DNA of 64,000 nt from contig NZ_JAOQJI010000005.1 in assembly GCF_025567125.1 (NCBI RefSeq), positions 62,001 to 126,000 on the forward strand. The letters run 5' to 3'. Each line of letters starts with the position of its first letter. The stretch's first letter is position 1. The translations under genes were made by a program, and so were the position numbers. Below, piece by piece: positions 26,147-33,448 of the stretch. Under the pieces are notes generated by a model that saw nothing but the letters and a program-made list of their open reading frames with translations, ran no database searches and was not told the origin of the DNA. The DNA comes from Phocaeicola fibrisolvens (GTDB lineage Bacteria; Bacteroidota; Bacteroidia; Bacteroidales; Bacteroidaceae).

Positions 26147-26192
26147 TACCTTTGTGGTTGCATTGAGGTGACATTAGATGCGTTTTTTTTTA
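26147..26192 (+). promoter_or_regulatory. queD promoter and T-rich leader
   Basis: TACCTTTG (26147-26154) is a good -7 box. The 60-nt leader contains a GCAT/ATGC mini-stem followed by a run of ten T (26183-26192), which could act as a weak attenuator. I see no recognisable preQ1 aptamer. Confidence 0.45.
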
Positions 26193-26214
26193 ATGTTTTA
26201 AAAATCAAATCATT

Positions 26215-26547
26215 ATGTATACTGTTATAAAACGGATGGAAATTTCGGCCTCTCATCGTTTGCAGCTTTCTTATGAAAGTAAGTGTGAGAACCTGCATGG
26301 GCATAATTGGATTGTCACTGTGTATTGTCAGGCTGAGGAATTGAATGAGGACGGAATGGTAGTCGATTTTACGCACATTAAAGAAGTAGTAAAAGGGCAA
26401 CTTGATCATAAAAATCTGAATGACGTGTTGCCTTGTAATCCTACGGCCGAGAATATAGCCAAATGGATTTGCGACCGTGTTCCTCATTGTGTGAAGGTAG
26501 AAGTGTGTGAATCTGAGGGGAATAGGGTGGTTTATGAAAAAGATTAA
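26215..26547 (+). CDS. queD: 6-carboxy-5,6,7,8-tetrahydropterin synthase
   Basis: 110 residues. T-fold enzyme with the zinc histidines in SASHRLQL and NLHGHNW, the catalytic Cys just before (SKCENLHGHN), and LDHKNLND containing the catalytic His. It makes carboxytetrahydropterin for queuosine. It overlaps queE by 14 nt. Confidence 0.93.
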   Translation: MYTVIKRMEISASHRLQLSYESKCENLHGHNWIVTVYCQAEELNEDGMVVDFTHIKEVVKGQLDHKNLNDVLPCNPTAENIAKWICDRVPHCVKVEVCESEGNRVVYEKD

Positions 26548-27079
26548 TGAAATATTCTACAGTCTTCAAGGGGAGGGCTTTTATGTAGGTACACCGGCTG
26601 TGTTTGTTCGTTTCTCAGGTTGTAATCTGAAGTGTGACTTTTGCGATACGCGTCATGAGAAAGGTACTTTCTTGTCGGACGAGGAGATAGTGGAAGAGGT
26701 TTGCCGTTATCCTTGTCGGATGGTAATCCTTACGGGAGGGGAACCTGGGTTATGGATAGATGAACCTTTGATAGAAGCATTGCATCGTGCGGGTAAATAC
26801 GTATGTGTGGAGACCAATGGGACTTGTGTACTTCCTTCTTCGGTTGACTGGGTTACTTGTTCACCGAAAAAAAGTGGAAGTTTGCATGTGGCACGGATAG
26901 ATGAAGTAAAGGTGGTATTTGTGGGACAGGATGTGGAGCCTTATTTGCAGTTGAAGGCTTCCGCTTATTTTTTACAACCATGTTCGGGGAAAAATACCAC
27001 TGAAGTTGTGGAATACATCAAACAACATCCTGTATGGAGGTTAAGTTTGCAAACACATAAGTTGATAGATATTCCTTGA
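26534..27079 (+). CDS. queE: 7-carboxy-7-deazaguanine synthase
   Basis: 181 residues from ATG 26534 (MKKINEIFYSLQGEG). The radical-SAM cluster motif is CNLKCDFC (CX3CX2C), followed by LTGGEPG. It converts the QueD product to CDG in queuosine synthesis. Short family variant, as usual in Bacteroidetes. It is the last recognisable host gene before the phage. Confidence 0.93.
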   Translation: MKKINEIFYSLQGEGFYVGTPAVFVRFSGCNLKCDFCDTRHEKGTFLSDEEIVEEVCRYPCRMVILTGGEPGLWIDEPLIEALHRAGKYVCVETNGTCVLPSSVDWVTCSPKKSGSLHVARIDEVKVVFVGQDVEPYLQLKASAYFLQPCSGKNTTEVVEYIKQHPVWRLSLQTHKLIDIP

Positions 27080-27109
27080 TTGTTTTTATACAAAATGTAA
27101 GAATATGCA

Positions 27110-27150
27110 TTCAGACGTGTTGGTGTTTTTTAACAACTTTCACGCCTGAA
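27110..27150 (+). terminator. Possible terminator after queE
   Basis: TTCAGACGTG (27110-27119) pairs with CACGCCTGAA (27141-27150) with one mismatch around a T-rich loop, followed by TTTGTT. It is a weaker hairpin than the others. The host-phage junction should lie in 27080-27260, but no attachment core can be identified without the right end. Confidence 0.4.
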
Positions 27151-27204
27151 TTTGTTAATAAACATATTTGTTCTTGAGAGAATGTGTGTACAGACAATAA
27201 AAAA

Positions 27205-27238
27205 GATACTCCCGCTAATCACTATTAGCAGGAGTATC
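27205..27238 (-). terminator. Terminator of the leftmost phage cargo operon
   Basis: A 15-bp stem, GATACTCCCGCTAAT (27205-27219) with its complement at 27224-27238 (one mismatch), with a 4-nt loop. Read on the minus strand it ends in a U-run. It lies about 110 nt beyond the stop of the 224-residue gene. Confidence 0.75.
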
Positions 27239-27260
27239 ACAACACAAAAACTAAACTAGA

Positions 27261-27331
27261 CTTAATTTTGTGAATGTGATACTTCATGCTGATAGTCAAT
27301 TAATTATAGATGTTGACTTTTATACGACTGG
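27261..27331. repeat. Left copy of a diverged ~70-bp direct repeat flanking the ATPase module
   Basis: Begins CTTAATTTTGTGAATG and ends TGTTGACTTTTATACGA. It aligns by eye over its whole length with 29784-29849 (roughly 70 percent identity, with a small gap). Each copy lies about 20 nt downstream of the last gene of a minus-strand cargo operon. Confidence 0.6.
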
Positions 27332-27348
27332 AATGAAAGTGGAATATA

Positions 27349-28023
27349 TTATCTTCTTTTCCGTTTGAATATCCTTTTATACCACTTTTCTTTTTCTTCT
27401 TTTATCCCATCATATAGGAGGCTTATTAGTGAGGCTCTATTTTCATATATTCTCTTTTTTATTTGAGATATATCTGCATTTGAATAGTTGTCAATTTGAT
27501 TTGAACATAAATCCTGTAAATCGTTTATTATTCTATTTATATTTGTAGCAAGAGATTTATCGTATGATTGTATAATCGTAACAAAATTGTCAAGAAAATC
27601 ATTTCTTAAATCTCTAAGTGCTCTATTAGCTCTTGCCTTTTGTCTTGGTATAAATCTGCCGTCATTAATTCTTTTCAACGAATTAATATTGTTATTAATT
27701 CGTTGATGTATTTGATTATAGAATGTATCAATATTGTTGAGATTGGGTTGTATTATTACAGACATGTACCAACTCTTTTTTGTCTCTTTTTTTCTATCTC
27801 TGTTGTTTATATAATTTTGTCTTATGAATATGGCTATAGTTAATATTATTGCTAATGTTGAAATTACATTTGCATAAAAATCAGTACTTATAATCTTTTC
27901 AAGCCTTTCTAGTTCATCTTCTCTTTTGTCGTAGTATAAGCTATCTAAAGGTTGGTATGCAAAGATGAAAGATTGGTTCATTAACGAATCATTCTTGAAA
28001 TGAATATACGGTAAATTATCCAT
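27349..28023 (-). CDS. Single-pass membrane protein, third gene of the GHKL-ATPase module
   Basis: 224 residues, family not recognised. One transmembrane helix (about 49-67, ANVISTLAIILTIAIFI) is followed by a long, mostly helical cytoplasmic domain rich in N, R and K. The end is very basic (KRIFKRKRR). It follows the DUF4325-like gene by 3 nt, so it belongs to the same transcript. In anti-phage modules such a membrane protein is often the effector, but there is no direct evidence here. Confidence 0.7.
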   Translation of the reverse strand: MDNLPYIHFKNDSLMNQSFIFAYQPLDSLYYDKREDELERLEKIISTDFYANVISTLAIILTIAIFIRQNYINNRDRKKETKKSWYMSVIIQPNLNNIDTFYNQIHQRINNNINSLKRINDGRFIPRQKARANRALRDLRNDFLDNFVTIIQSYDKSLATNINRIINDLQDLCSNQIDNYSNADISQIKKRIYENRASLISLLYDGIKEEKEKWYKRIFKRKRR

Positions 28024-28026
28024 AAA

Positions 28027-28371
28027 CTATTTTCTATTGTTATATTCTATTACAGCTTGTCTTTCATTGTCTGCAATATCTTCTTTTAGACATTTTATGA
28101 CTTCTGGGTCTTCATCTTCAAAAGTAATTTTATACTTTTCATGAAAATTGTCTATACCTCCAAGATTACATATACTTTCATAGAATAATCCTAAGAAGAA
28201 TGATGGGTTGAATGATGTTGTTCCTTCAGGTACTGATATTTCATATTCTTCTCTATCTTTATCACATTGGTTAAGTTTTAATTCTTCTCTTACTTGATAC
28301 CCTTGTTTTCTACCTGTGAACATAGTGCTATTTGGTCCTCTATGCGCTTGGGTTAACCTTATTGTTTTCAT
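28027..28371 (-). CDS. STAS-like DUF4325 protein
   Basis: 114 residues. The central segment SFNPSFFLGLFYESICNLGG and the strand KITFEDEDPEVIKCLKEDI follow the DUF4325/STAS-like layout (helix after a Ser/Thr-rich switch, then a strand and 'E-x-v' end). Its start lies 32 nt inside the 3' end of the ATPase gene, a strong sign of coupling. By analogy with SpoIIAB-SpoIIAA it may be a switch partner of the GHKL ATPase. This is inference. Confidence 0.65.
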   Translation of the reverse strand: MKTIRLTQAHRGPNSTMFTGRKQGYQVREELKLNQCDKDREEYEISVPEGTTSFNPSFFLGLFYESICNLGGIDNFHEKYKITFEDEDPEVIKCLKEDIADNERQAVIEYNNRK

Positions 28372-29695
28372 TCCCTTTATTTTTTAAAGTCTTACTAAAA
28401 TATTTTTTGTTTAGATATATCTTAACTTCAAGGAATGTACCTGGAAAATATTCCTGCATGTGTCTAAGGTAATTCTCTTCAGGTAATAAAGATATATCTT
28501 TTTCCTTATTTAGCGATAAGAAGTAGTTATTGTTCTCTTCATATGGTTCTACTTCATTATCACAACGTACACAAGTCTTTCCTGATATAATGTTTAAATG
28601 AGGTTTGTAGTCTGGATTTTCTTTTCCAAATGACCCCAGTGTTATAAATGCCCTGATGAAATTCATAGTCCCGTGTCCTCGACTCTCATCCTCGTATTTT
28701 AAACGGCTTACTCCGTCTTGTAGACTATATAATGTATATAAATCATCTTTATTTAGTTTGGATCCTACTTTCTCTTTCAATTCTGAATGCTTATTATACC
28801 ATTTCTTTATATTTGTCATCATTTCTTTGTTTTTCTTTTCATTATTAATGATACCTTCTGAAATAGAAAATCCAAAATTTAATATTCCTAAGTTAAGTTC
28901 TATTATAGGTTCTCCATCAATAATATTTTTAAAAGAAACGCCGTCAACATACCATTCATTATGTGTACTATGATCTTCTGCATTATTAAAAATTTCGGAT
29001 AAGAGTTTGTCTATTTTGTGAATACCACTAGCATTTAGGATTGCGTTTGATTGCACCAGTGATTCATTTATAAATTCTCTGACTATAGTACAAACAGCTC
29101 CTTTTTTGTTCTCTTTGTATGAGGTCTTGCTTGCCAAGTTTGTTTGTAGTCCTAAATATAGGAAACCTTCTTCAGGTTTAACATCCTCTACTTCTTTCTT
29201 TCCTATATTGTCTACTAACTTTAGAGCGAATAAAGACCTGTTTACTTTATTGCATTTTGATTTTTTGTATTTAATCTCTTTATCTGTAGGATTATAAAAT
29301 CTATCGTTATATCGTACTTTTGTCTCAATTAGTTCTCTTACTATAATCTTTAACAACATTGCATTTGTAATATCAATTCTTTCACATATATTAAAATCTG
29401 CAATGGTAGTTTTATCTGTTAACAGATAGGATGACATTAGGCATTTAAAGAATGTTATACAGTCATCGCTATTCTCTTCAAAAGAGAATATTTTGGGAAC
29501 AATTACTCTATCTGAAATATAGTCTTTATTTATAAAACCTTTTTTTCGGAAAAAAGATAAAAGATTGGTTTGTACTTTTATGTTGATACGTGGAAAAACT
29601 CCGGCCAATGCTTTTTTTCTTGGTTTTTGATTCCTTTTTTTAAGTTTATATCTACGTTTGTAAACTTTTAATTCTAAAATTCTTTCTTTTTTCAT
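28340..29695 (-). CDS. GHKL (HSP90/histidine-kinase-like) ATPase, head of a three-gene module
   Basis: 451 residues. The Bergerat-fold motifs are visible: N-box EIFNNAEDHS (234-243), G1-like NFGFSI (273-278) and G2-like SRGHGT (338-343). No dimerisation helix with a phosphoacceptor His and no receiver domain are seen, so it is not a normal sensor kinase. The first 30 residues are strongly basic. It overlaps the DUF4325 gene by 32 nt. Codon and base composition are much more AT-rich than in the host or the phage replication genes, suggesting recent acquisition. Confidence 0.72.
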   Translation of the reverse strand: MKKERILELKVYKRRYKLKKRNQKPRKKALAGVFPRINIKVQTNLLSFFRKKGFINKDYISDRVIVPKIFSFEENSDDCITFFKCLMSSYLLTDKTTIADFNICERIDITNAMLLKIIVRELIETKVRYNDRFYNPTDKEIKYKKSKCNKVNRSLFALKLVDNIGKKEVEDVKPEEGFLYLGLQTNLASKTSYKENKKGAVCTIVREFINESLVQSNAILNASGIHKIDKLLSEIFNNAEDHSTHNEWYVDGVSFKNIIDGEPIIELNLGILNFGFSISEGIINNEKKNKEMMTNIKKWYNKHSELKEKVGSKLNKDDLYTLYSLQDGVSRLKYEDESRGHGTMNFIRAFITLGSFGKENPDYKPHLNIISGKTCVRCDNEVEPYEENNNYFLSLNKEKDISLLPEENYLRHMQEYFPGTFLEVKIYLNKKYFSKTLKNKGNENNKVNPSA

Positions 29696-29783
29696 TTTTA
29701 TTTTGTGTTTATTGATTGTTTGAATTGTCGTGCTTAAAGTATTGATTTACAGAGTAAGTTGATAATTGTGATGTTATGCTATA

Positions 29784-29849
29784 CTTAATCTTGAGAATGC
29801 AATACTATCTATTTGAGAGTAATTATAAATGTTGACTATTATCCGATTG
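29784..29849. repeat. Right copy of the diverged ~70-bp direct repeat
   Basis: Starts CTTAATCTTGAGAATG and includes AATTATAAATGTTGACT, matching AATTATAGATGTTGACT at the left copy (27261-27331). It lies 24 nt past the stop of the 24-residue ORF and upstream of the ATPase gene. Confidence 0.6.
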
Positions 29850-29872
29850 TTATATCCGAGAAGATGTGTGGT

Positions 29873-29947
29873 TTATTTTCTCGGTTTTGGGGGAGGTGGA
29901 ACGTTCACTGTCCCCGGAACTTCTGCATAATCTTTTCCCATACTCAT
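29873..29947 (-). CDS. 24-residue peptide with VNVPPPPKP tail
   Basis: ATG at 29947 directly abuts the stop of the 44-residue ORF (TAAATG). The peptide ends VNVPPPPKPRK. The last 12 codons align with those of its neighbour at both DNA and protein level with several synonymous changes, so the repeat is being kept as protein. Too short for database families. Probably real because of the paralogy and the coupling. Confidence 0.55.
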   Translation of the reverse strand: MSMGKDYAEVPGTVNVPPPPKPRK

Positions 29948-30082
29948 TTATTTTTTAGGTTTTGGAGGAGGTGGTACATTCACAGCCTTTGGCATTGAAT
30001 TTTGATATCTATCTCCTGGAATCTTTGTCGTTGCAATATTCACTTCTGGAGGATATGCAACTTTTTTAATTGATTTTTCCAT
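29948..30082 (-). CDS. 44-residue peptide with VNVPPPPKP tail
   Basis: Starts at 30082, 27 nt after the stop of the SLATT-like membrane protein, and ends VNVPPPPKPKK. It shares its last 11 residues with the next ORF. The proline-lysine tail looks like a binding or recognition sequence. It may be the small partner of the two-TM protein upstream. Confidence 0.6.
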   Translation of the reverse strand: MEKSIKKVAYPPEVNIATTKIPGDRYQNSMPKAVNVPPPPKPKK

Positions 30083-30109
30083 CTTATTTGTGCTTATAAT
30101 GTTGTTATT

Positions 30110-30610
30110 TTATTTTTCGTAATATACACGGTTAATGTATTCTTTAGCTTGTTCATCTATCTTACGTTGAAATCTTGTAGAGATATTACGTACGAGCCTG
30201 TTCATCTGTGACATCTTGTCGCATTCCGTTTCTTTTAGCTTGAAGAATTCATCCATAGCCTGTTTTTCGTCGATGATGTCATGGTCGAACCGGTACCAGA
30301 TGTTTTCAAGCGAGTTCATGTATTTGTTGTAGAAGTCTGCAAGAACATCTAGCGATGACAGTTCACTTTCACCTTGTACGAAGTTTGGAAGTACAGACTT
30401 TATAATAGATACGAATCCTATCAGCATAGAAGCGAAGAACGGCACTTTGTCATTCAGTAGAGTACCTAATGCACCTGCAGAGGCTGTGATGGCAACAAAG
30501 CCATTATATGCCCTGTTGTATCCTCTTCGTTTATCTGTATATTTTTGTATGCAGATAATGTTTGCCTTTGCCTGTTTCAATTCTTCCCAGATTCTATTTC
30601 TGCATATCAT
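30110..30610 (-). CDS. Two-TM SLATT-like membrane protein
   Basis: 166 residues. A short cytoplasmic helix with a KRRGYNRAY segment precedes two transmembrane helices (about 35-52 and 56-74), followed by a long charged helical region. This layout matches the SLATT superfamily (SMODS/SLOG-associated two-TM effectors), proposed to open the membrane during antiviral signalling. Assignment is by layout only. Two tiny coupled ORFs follow. No nucleotide-sensor gene is adjacent, unlike usual SLATT systems. Confidence 0.6.
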   Translation of the reverse strand: MICRNRIWEELKQAKANIICIQKYTDKRRGYNRAYNGFVAITASAGALGTLLNDKVPFFASMLIGFVSIIKSVLPNFVQGESELSSLDVLADFYNKYMNSLENIWYRFDHDIIDEKQAMDEFFKLKETECDKMSQMNRLVRNISTRFQRKIDEQAKEYINRVYYEK

Positions 30611-30680
30611 GTTATTCAGGTGATTCTACTTTGTCAATGATGAATGAACAATTATAAGAATAGATGCTATGTAAAGGCTA

Positions 30681-31040
30681 TTACTTTTCCGTTTCCAATG
30701 CTTTGTTCAGTTCTTCTTCAGATACTTCTTTTTTCAATAGCCAGTGGTATACGTTTTGATTTCCCATTGTGACTGCGTAAGCTTGTACAAATTCCCATCC
30801 TTGTTTTCCGAAGTAGTTCATTGCATCCACCATAGAATTGAATTCTATATTCTTTCCGTTTTCGTCTTTCATGTATGATATGCCTTTCCAGAAAGAGGTT
30901 TCCTGTCCATAGTCAACTTGTACCTTAACTTTGTTGCTAAGAAGTTTTGAGGTTCCTACAAGTTCACAATAGATGTAGTTATTGGCATAAAGGCTGATTG
31001 ATAACACAGCCACAAATAACGTTAATAAAAGTCTTTTCAT
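30681..31040 (-). CDS. Small exported protein with DUF4177-like core
   Basis: 119 residues. Signal peptide of about 19 residues (cleavage after LYA). The core includes NSMVDAMNYFGKQGWEFVQAYAV and a final YHWLLKK strand, resembling the 'long, GWE' pattern of DUF4177-type small proteins. Expressed on its own between cargo operons. Role unknown, possibly a lysogenic-conversion gene. Confidence 0.65.
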   Translation of the reverse strand: MKRLLLTLFVAVLSISLYANNYIYCELVGTSKLLSNKVKVQVDYGQETSFWKGISYMKDENGKNIEFNSMVDAMNYFGKQGWEFVQAYAVTMGNQNVYHWLLKKEVSEEELNKALETEK

Positions 31041-31109
31041 GTTTTCAATATATTTTTTGTCATAAACGGTATGTTCTTGTTTATGATTAAGTGTAAATAT
31101 TTATGATAT

Positions 31110-32228
31110 TCATAGACTTTCTATAATTTCAAGTATATTTTTTGAAGATTCTTTCCGGTATCTTACTTTTACTTCGCTTTCCCAGTAGTTTCGTACTATA
31201 TCGGAAAGTCCGTCTGGAACACTCAGTGTGACACTTGAATCTACAGAAGAAATCTTTACACTATTACCTATCGCATTTGCAGCTGTAAGCACACCTGTAA
31301 TCTCTTTTGTAGATATTTTTTTCTTTTTTCCTTTCTCATCTAAAGAAGACTCCAATTCACTCATTATCGTATCTGATATGCTTTTTTTGTCTCTTTGTAT
31401 AGGAACAGGATTAATATGTCCATTATTGAAGGTTGTAATACCGAACATTGATACTTCTTTTCCGTCAGGAGCAAGTTCTTTCGTCAATCCAATAAAATTG
31501 CTTCTGTAAGATTCGTCAGGTATATTCATTTTCAATGCTTCCATATCATTGTTATTGATATGTTGTATATTTGTTGTAATATCTTCGATTACATTCTCAA
31601 GGCTGCTAAATCCGGGAATGGTTGAATCGAAATCCTTTGTAAACCGAACAGTAAATGCAAGGCTTCCAGCCCTTGGGACAGATATATAAGCTTCGCAATA
31701 GTTCTTAAGTTCTTTTGAAACTTTTCCTTTTTTTCTGAATGGCTTTCCTGATTTCCGTTCTATGGTTCTTTCCGTGAGTTTTACAAAGTTGATGATTCTT
31801 CCGATAACGTCTTCACTTCTTGCCATTCCGTAGTTCACTCCCTTCCCGTTAATCACAAGCTGTATATCACCTTCCTGAAAATCTACTCCTTTTATCTCCA
31901 TGTGACGTTTGAAGTTTACCATTTCAAGGAGATCTCTCATTTCTTCGGCAATTTCGTGTGGAGGTTCACCAAGAAGACCGTATGAAATCATTCTTTCGGC
32001 TTCTCTATAGTTTTTTGCATTGTATGCAAGACTCGCAGCGCTTCTGATAAGGATAGAGGTGGTAGGTTCGCCTAAATTATTTTCACGAGCGAACATCGCA
32101 GCTTCTTTTTCTTTTTCGAAGGCTTCAGCATAAAGCCTAATAGCTCCTTCTGCGTCTTTCATTGCTTTGAGCATATCGGCGTGGTCAGCAATTTCCATTG
32201 CTATGTTGTGGTGTTCCCTTATGTTCAT
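31110..32228 (-). CDS. Cargo protein with TPR-like N-terminus, second of a pair
   Basis: 372 residues, not recognised. Residues 5-110 are helical and repeat-like (AEGAIRLYAEAFEKEKEAAMFA, AKNYREAERMI), as in TPR/MIT bundles. A beta-rich region follows (EGDIQLVINGKGVNYGMA to AGSLAFTVRF), with a C-terminal part ending in an RYRKESSKN strand. No catalytic motif is evident. It starts 3 nt after the 177-residue gene, so the two act together. Confidence 0.65.
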   Translation of the reverse strand: MNIREHHNIAMEIADHADMLKAMKDAEGAIRLYAEAFEKEKEAAMFARENNLGEPTTSILIRSAASLAYNAKNYREAERMISYGLLGEPPHEIAEEMRDLLEMVNFKRHMEIKGVDFQEGDIQLVINGKGVNYGMARSEDVIGRIINFVKLTERTIERKSGKPFRKKGKVSKELKNYCEAYISVPRAGSLAFTVRFTKDFDSTIPGFSSLENVIEDITTNIQHINNNDMEALKMNIPDESYRSNFIGLTKELAPDGKEVSMFGITTFNNGHINPVPIQRDKKSISDTIMSELESSLDEKGKKKKISTKEITGVLTAANAIGNSVKISSVDSSVTLSVPDGLSDIVRNYWESEVKVRYRKESSKNILEIIESL

Positions 32229-32231
32229 AAG

Positions 32232-32765
32232 TCATCGCTTTTTTGCAAATTTAGCAAATGGAGAGCTAAATTCAACAATTGATATATATGCAGGTAACTG
32301 CGTAGAGTCTGATTGGTTCGTTTGTTTAATCTTTTTTTTGAATCTTGTTTCAAGAGGCTTTTCTCCTCCTGTAAATATTCCGGAGACCTCCAGTCTGGCC
32401 GACTTTTTAAATGGTATGTCATCATCATGGCCTAGCCAGTAGTCGACCCCTGTTCCTTTCCTAGAACGTTCTATGATTGTATAGTCTGTTTCATGTATGG
32501 CCAACATTGCAGAGATACATACGGCACCGTGTTCTGTGGTGTATTCCTGATCTTTATATGTCCTATCAATCTGGTCATCAAAATAATCTTCCCAGAGGAT
32601 TTCATATTCTTTTTCGTTATCGCCTTTCAAAGGCATTATGACATTTTGAGGATGTCCTGACCTATGAAGGCAAACCATACATGCTTCATATAATTGACCG
32701 GCAGCAATTTTTGTTATACCAGGTAGACCTTCTTTTATTTTTCTAATATCTAATTCTTCTGGCAT
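32232..32765 (-). CDS. Cargo protein, possible nuclease-like fold, first of a pair
   Basis: 177 residues, not recognised. The segment ERSRKGTGVDYWLGHDDD, then ARLEVSGIF and AYISIVEFS, has the strand-turn order of a PD-(D/E)XK-like core (GvD followed by a L-E-V strand), but the second catalytic lysine is replaced (EVS). This is weak evidence. It leads a two-gene unit behind a -7 box (TACATTTG, complement of 32817-32824). Confidence 0.6.
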   Translation of the reverse strand: MPEELDIRKIKEGLPGITKIAAGQLYEACMVCLHRSGHPQNVIMPLKGDNEKEYEILWEDYFDDQIDRTYKDQEYTTEHGAVCISAMLAIHETDYTIIERSRKGTGVDYWLGHDDDIPFKKSARLEVSGIFTGGEKPLETRFKKKIKQTNQSDSTQLPAYISIVEFSSPFAKFAKKR

Positions 32766-32816
32766 TATATAGTAGTTTTTACTTGTTTAATATAATAAAT
32801 CACACACACATACACA

Positions 32817-32857
32817 CAAATGTAGTTAAATTTTTTTATGTTTGATTTTGATTTAAC
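32817..32857 (-). promoter_or_regulatory. Promoter and inverted repeat upstream of the 177/372 pair
   Basis: TACATTTG -7 box (complement of 32817-32824) is immediately followed upstream by GTTAAAT (32825-32831) and its inverse ATTTAAC (32851-32857). The inverted repeat covers the -33 region, so it can be an operator. Confidence 0.5.
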
Positions 32858-32904
32858 TGAGAATTACATTGTTGGCCGTATTTTTTTACATGGTCAACGA
32901 TTTT

Positions 32905-32993
32905 TTACCCTATCTTACGTTGGTTATTTGCTATTATTAGTTCCGCTTCCAGTTCCTTGATTCTTCTCTGCAGGTTGTTGATTGTGTCCTGCC
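32905..32993 (-). pseudogene. Fragment of a second phage repressor's C-terminal tail
   Basis: In one minus-strand frame this stretch reads DTINNLQRRIKELEAEL and stops at 32905-32907. It matches DTINNLQRKIKELE in the coiled-coil tail of the intact repressor (34281-34667), with a similar run to the stop. No helix-turn-helix part is present. It lies directly after the EEP module and the repressor lies directly before it, so the module sits between two homologous repressor ends. Confidence 0.65.
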
Positions 32994-32995
32994 AT
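32924..32995 (-). CDS. Possible 23-residue ORF after the 148-residue gene
   Basis: ATG at 32995, 2 nt after the stop of the 148-residue gene. A hydrophilic peptide rich in N, Q, G and S. It is read in another frame of the repressor-tail fragment, so it may be fortuitous. Its position mirrors the tiny ORFs at 29873-30082. Confidence 0.3.
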   Translation of the reverse strand: MAGHNQQPAEKNQGTGSGTNNSK

Positions 32996-32997
32996 TT

Positions 32998-33444
32998 TTA
33001 TTTATTTGGCTCAGTAACTTTGATTGAGGCTTGAACCATAAGGTTATTTATAACTTTAGTCATATTAGGACTTGGAATGATTTCTTCCAATTTACTCTTT
33101 AAATCATCTTCACTATCGACTTCATATTCTTCGCCATTTATGTAGTCATTCAGTATCAATGGGTAGAACTCTAGTGCAGAGAACACAATCTTCATGATTT
33201 GTAATCTATAATTCAACTTAGGAACTGTAGCATTAAACGTACACTCCCATATATTGGGATTTTTGGTTATCGGAGAGACTTGACTTATTATATAGATTGA
33301 CACTGTAGAAAGTGTCTTTGTTGTAATTTCACCGACAACAAGTCCATTAGTTGCCTCAGTCAGGTTTTGTGCTTGAGCTTCCATAATTGTATTTGGTGCT
33401 ACTGCTGTTGGGGCAGATACTTTCCATAAATTCTTCATTTCCAT
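32998..33444 (-). CDS. 148-residue protein coupled to the EEP nuclease
   Basis: Not recognised. Mixed alpha/beta, acidic at the middle (NGEEYEVDSEDDLKSKLEEI), with no signal peptide or membrane helix. The beta-rich segments TTKTLSTVSIYIISQV and IWECTFNATV alternate with helices. It starts 4 nt after the EEP gene and is probably its partner or immunity/regulatory subunit (inference). Confidence 0.6.
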   Translation of the reverse strand: MEMKNLWKVSAPTAVAPNTIMEAQAQNLTEATNGLVVGEITTKTLSTVSIYIISQVSPITKNPNIWECTFNATVPKLNYRLQIMKIVFSALEFYPLILNDYINGEEYEVDSEDDLKSKLEEIIPSPNMTKVINNLMVQASIKVTEPNK

Positions 33445-33448
33445 AATC

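Noticed and set aside
27349..29695. Two-component histidine kinase system
   Set aside because: The ATPase lacks a phosphoacceptor His helix and membrane sensor, and no response regulator is present.
29784..29849. Attachment site (att) copy
   Set aside because: The repeat pair is inside the phage and strongly diverged; attL/attR should be near identical and bracket the whole prophage.
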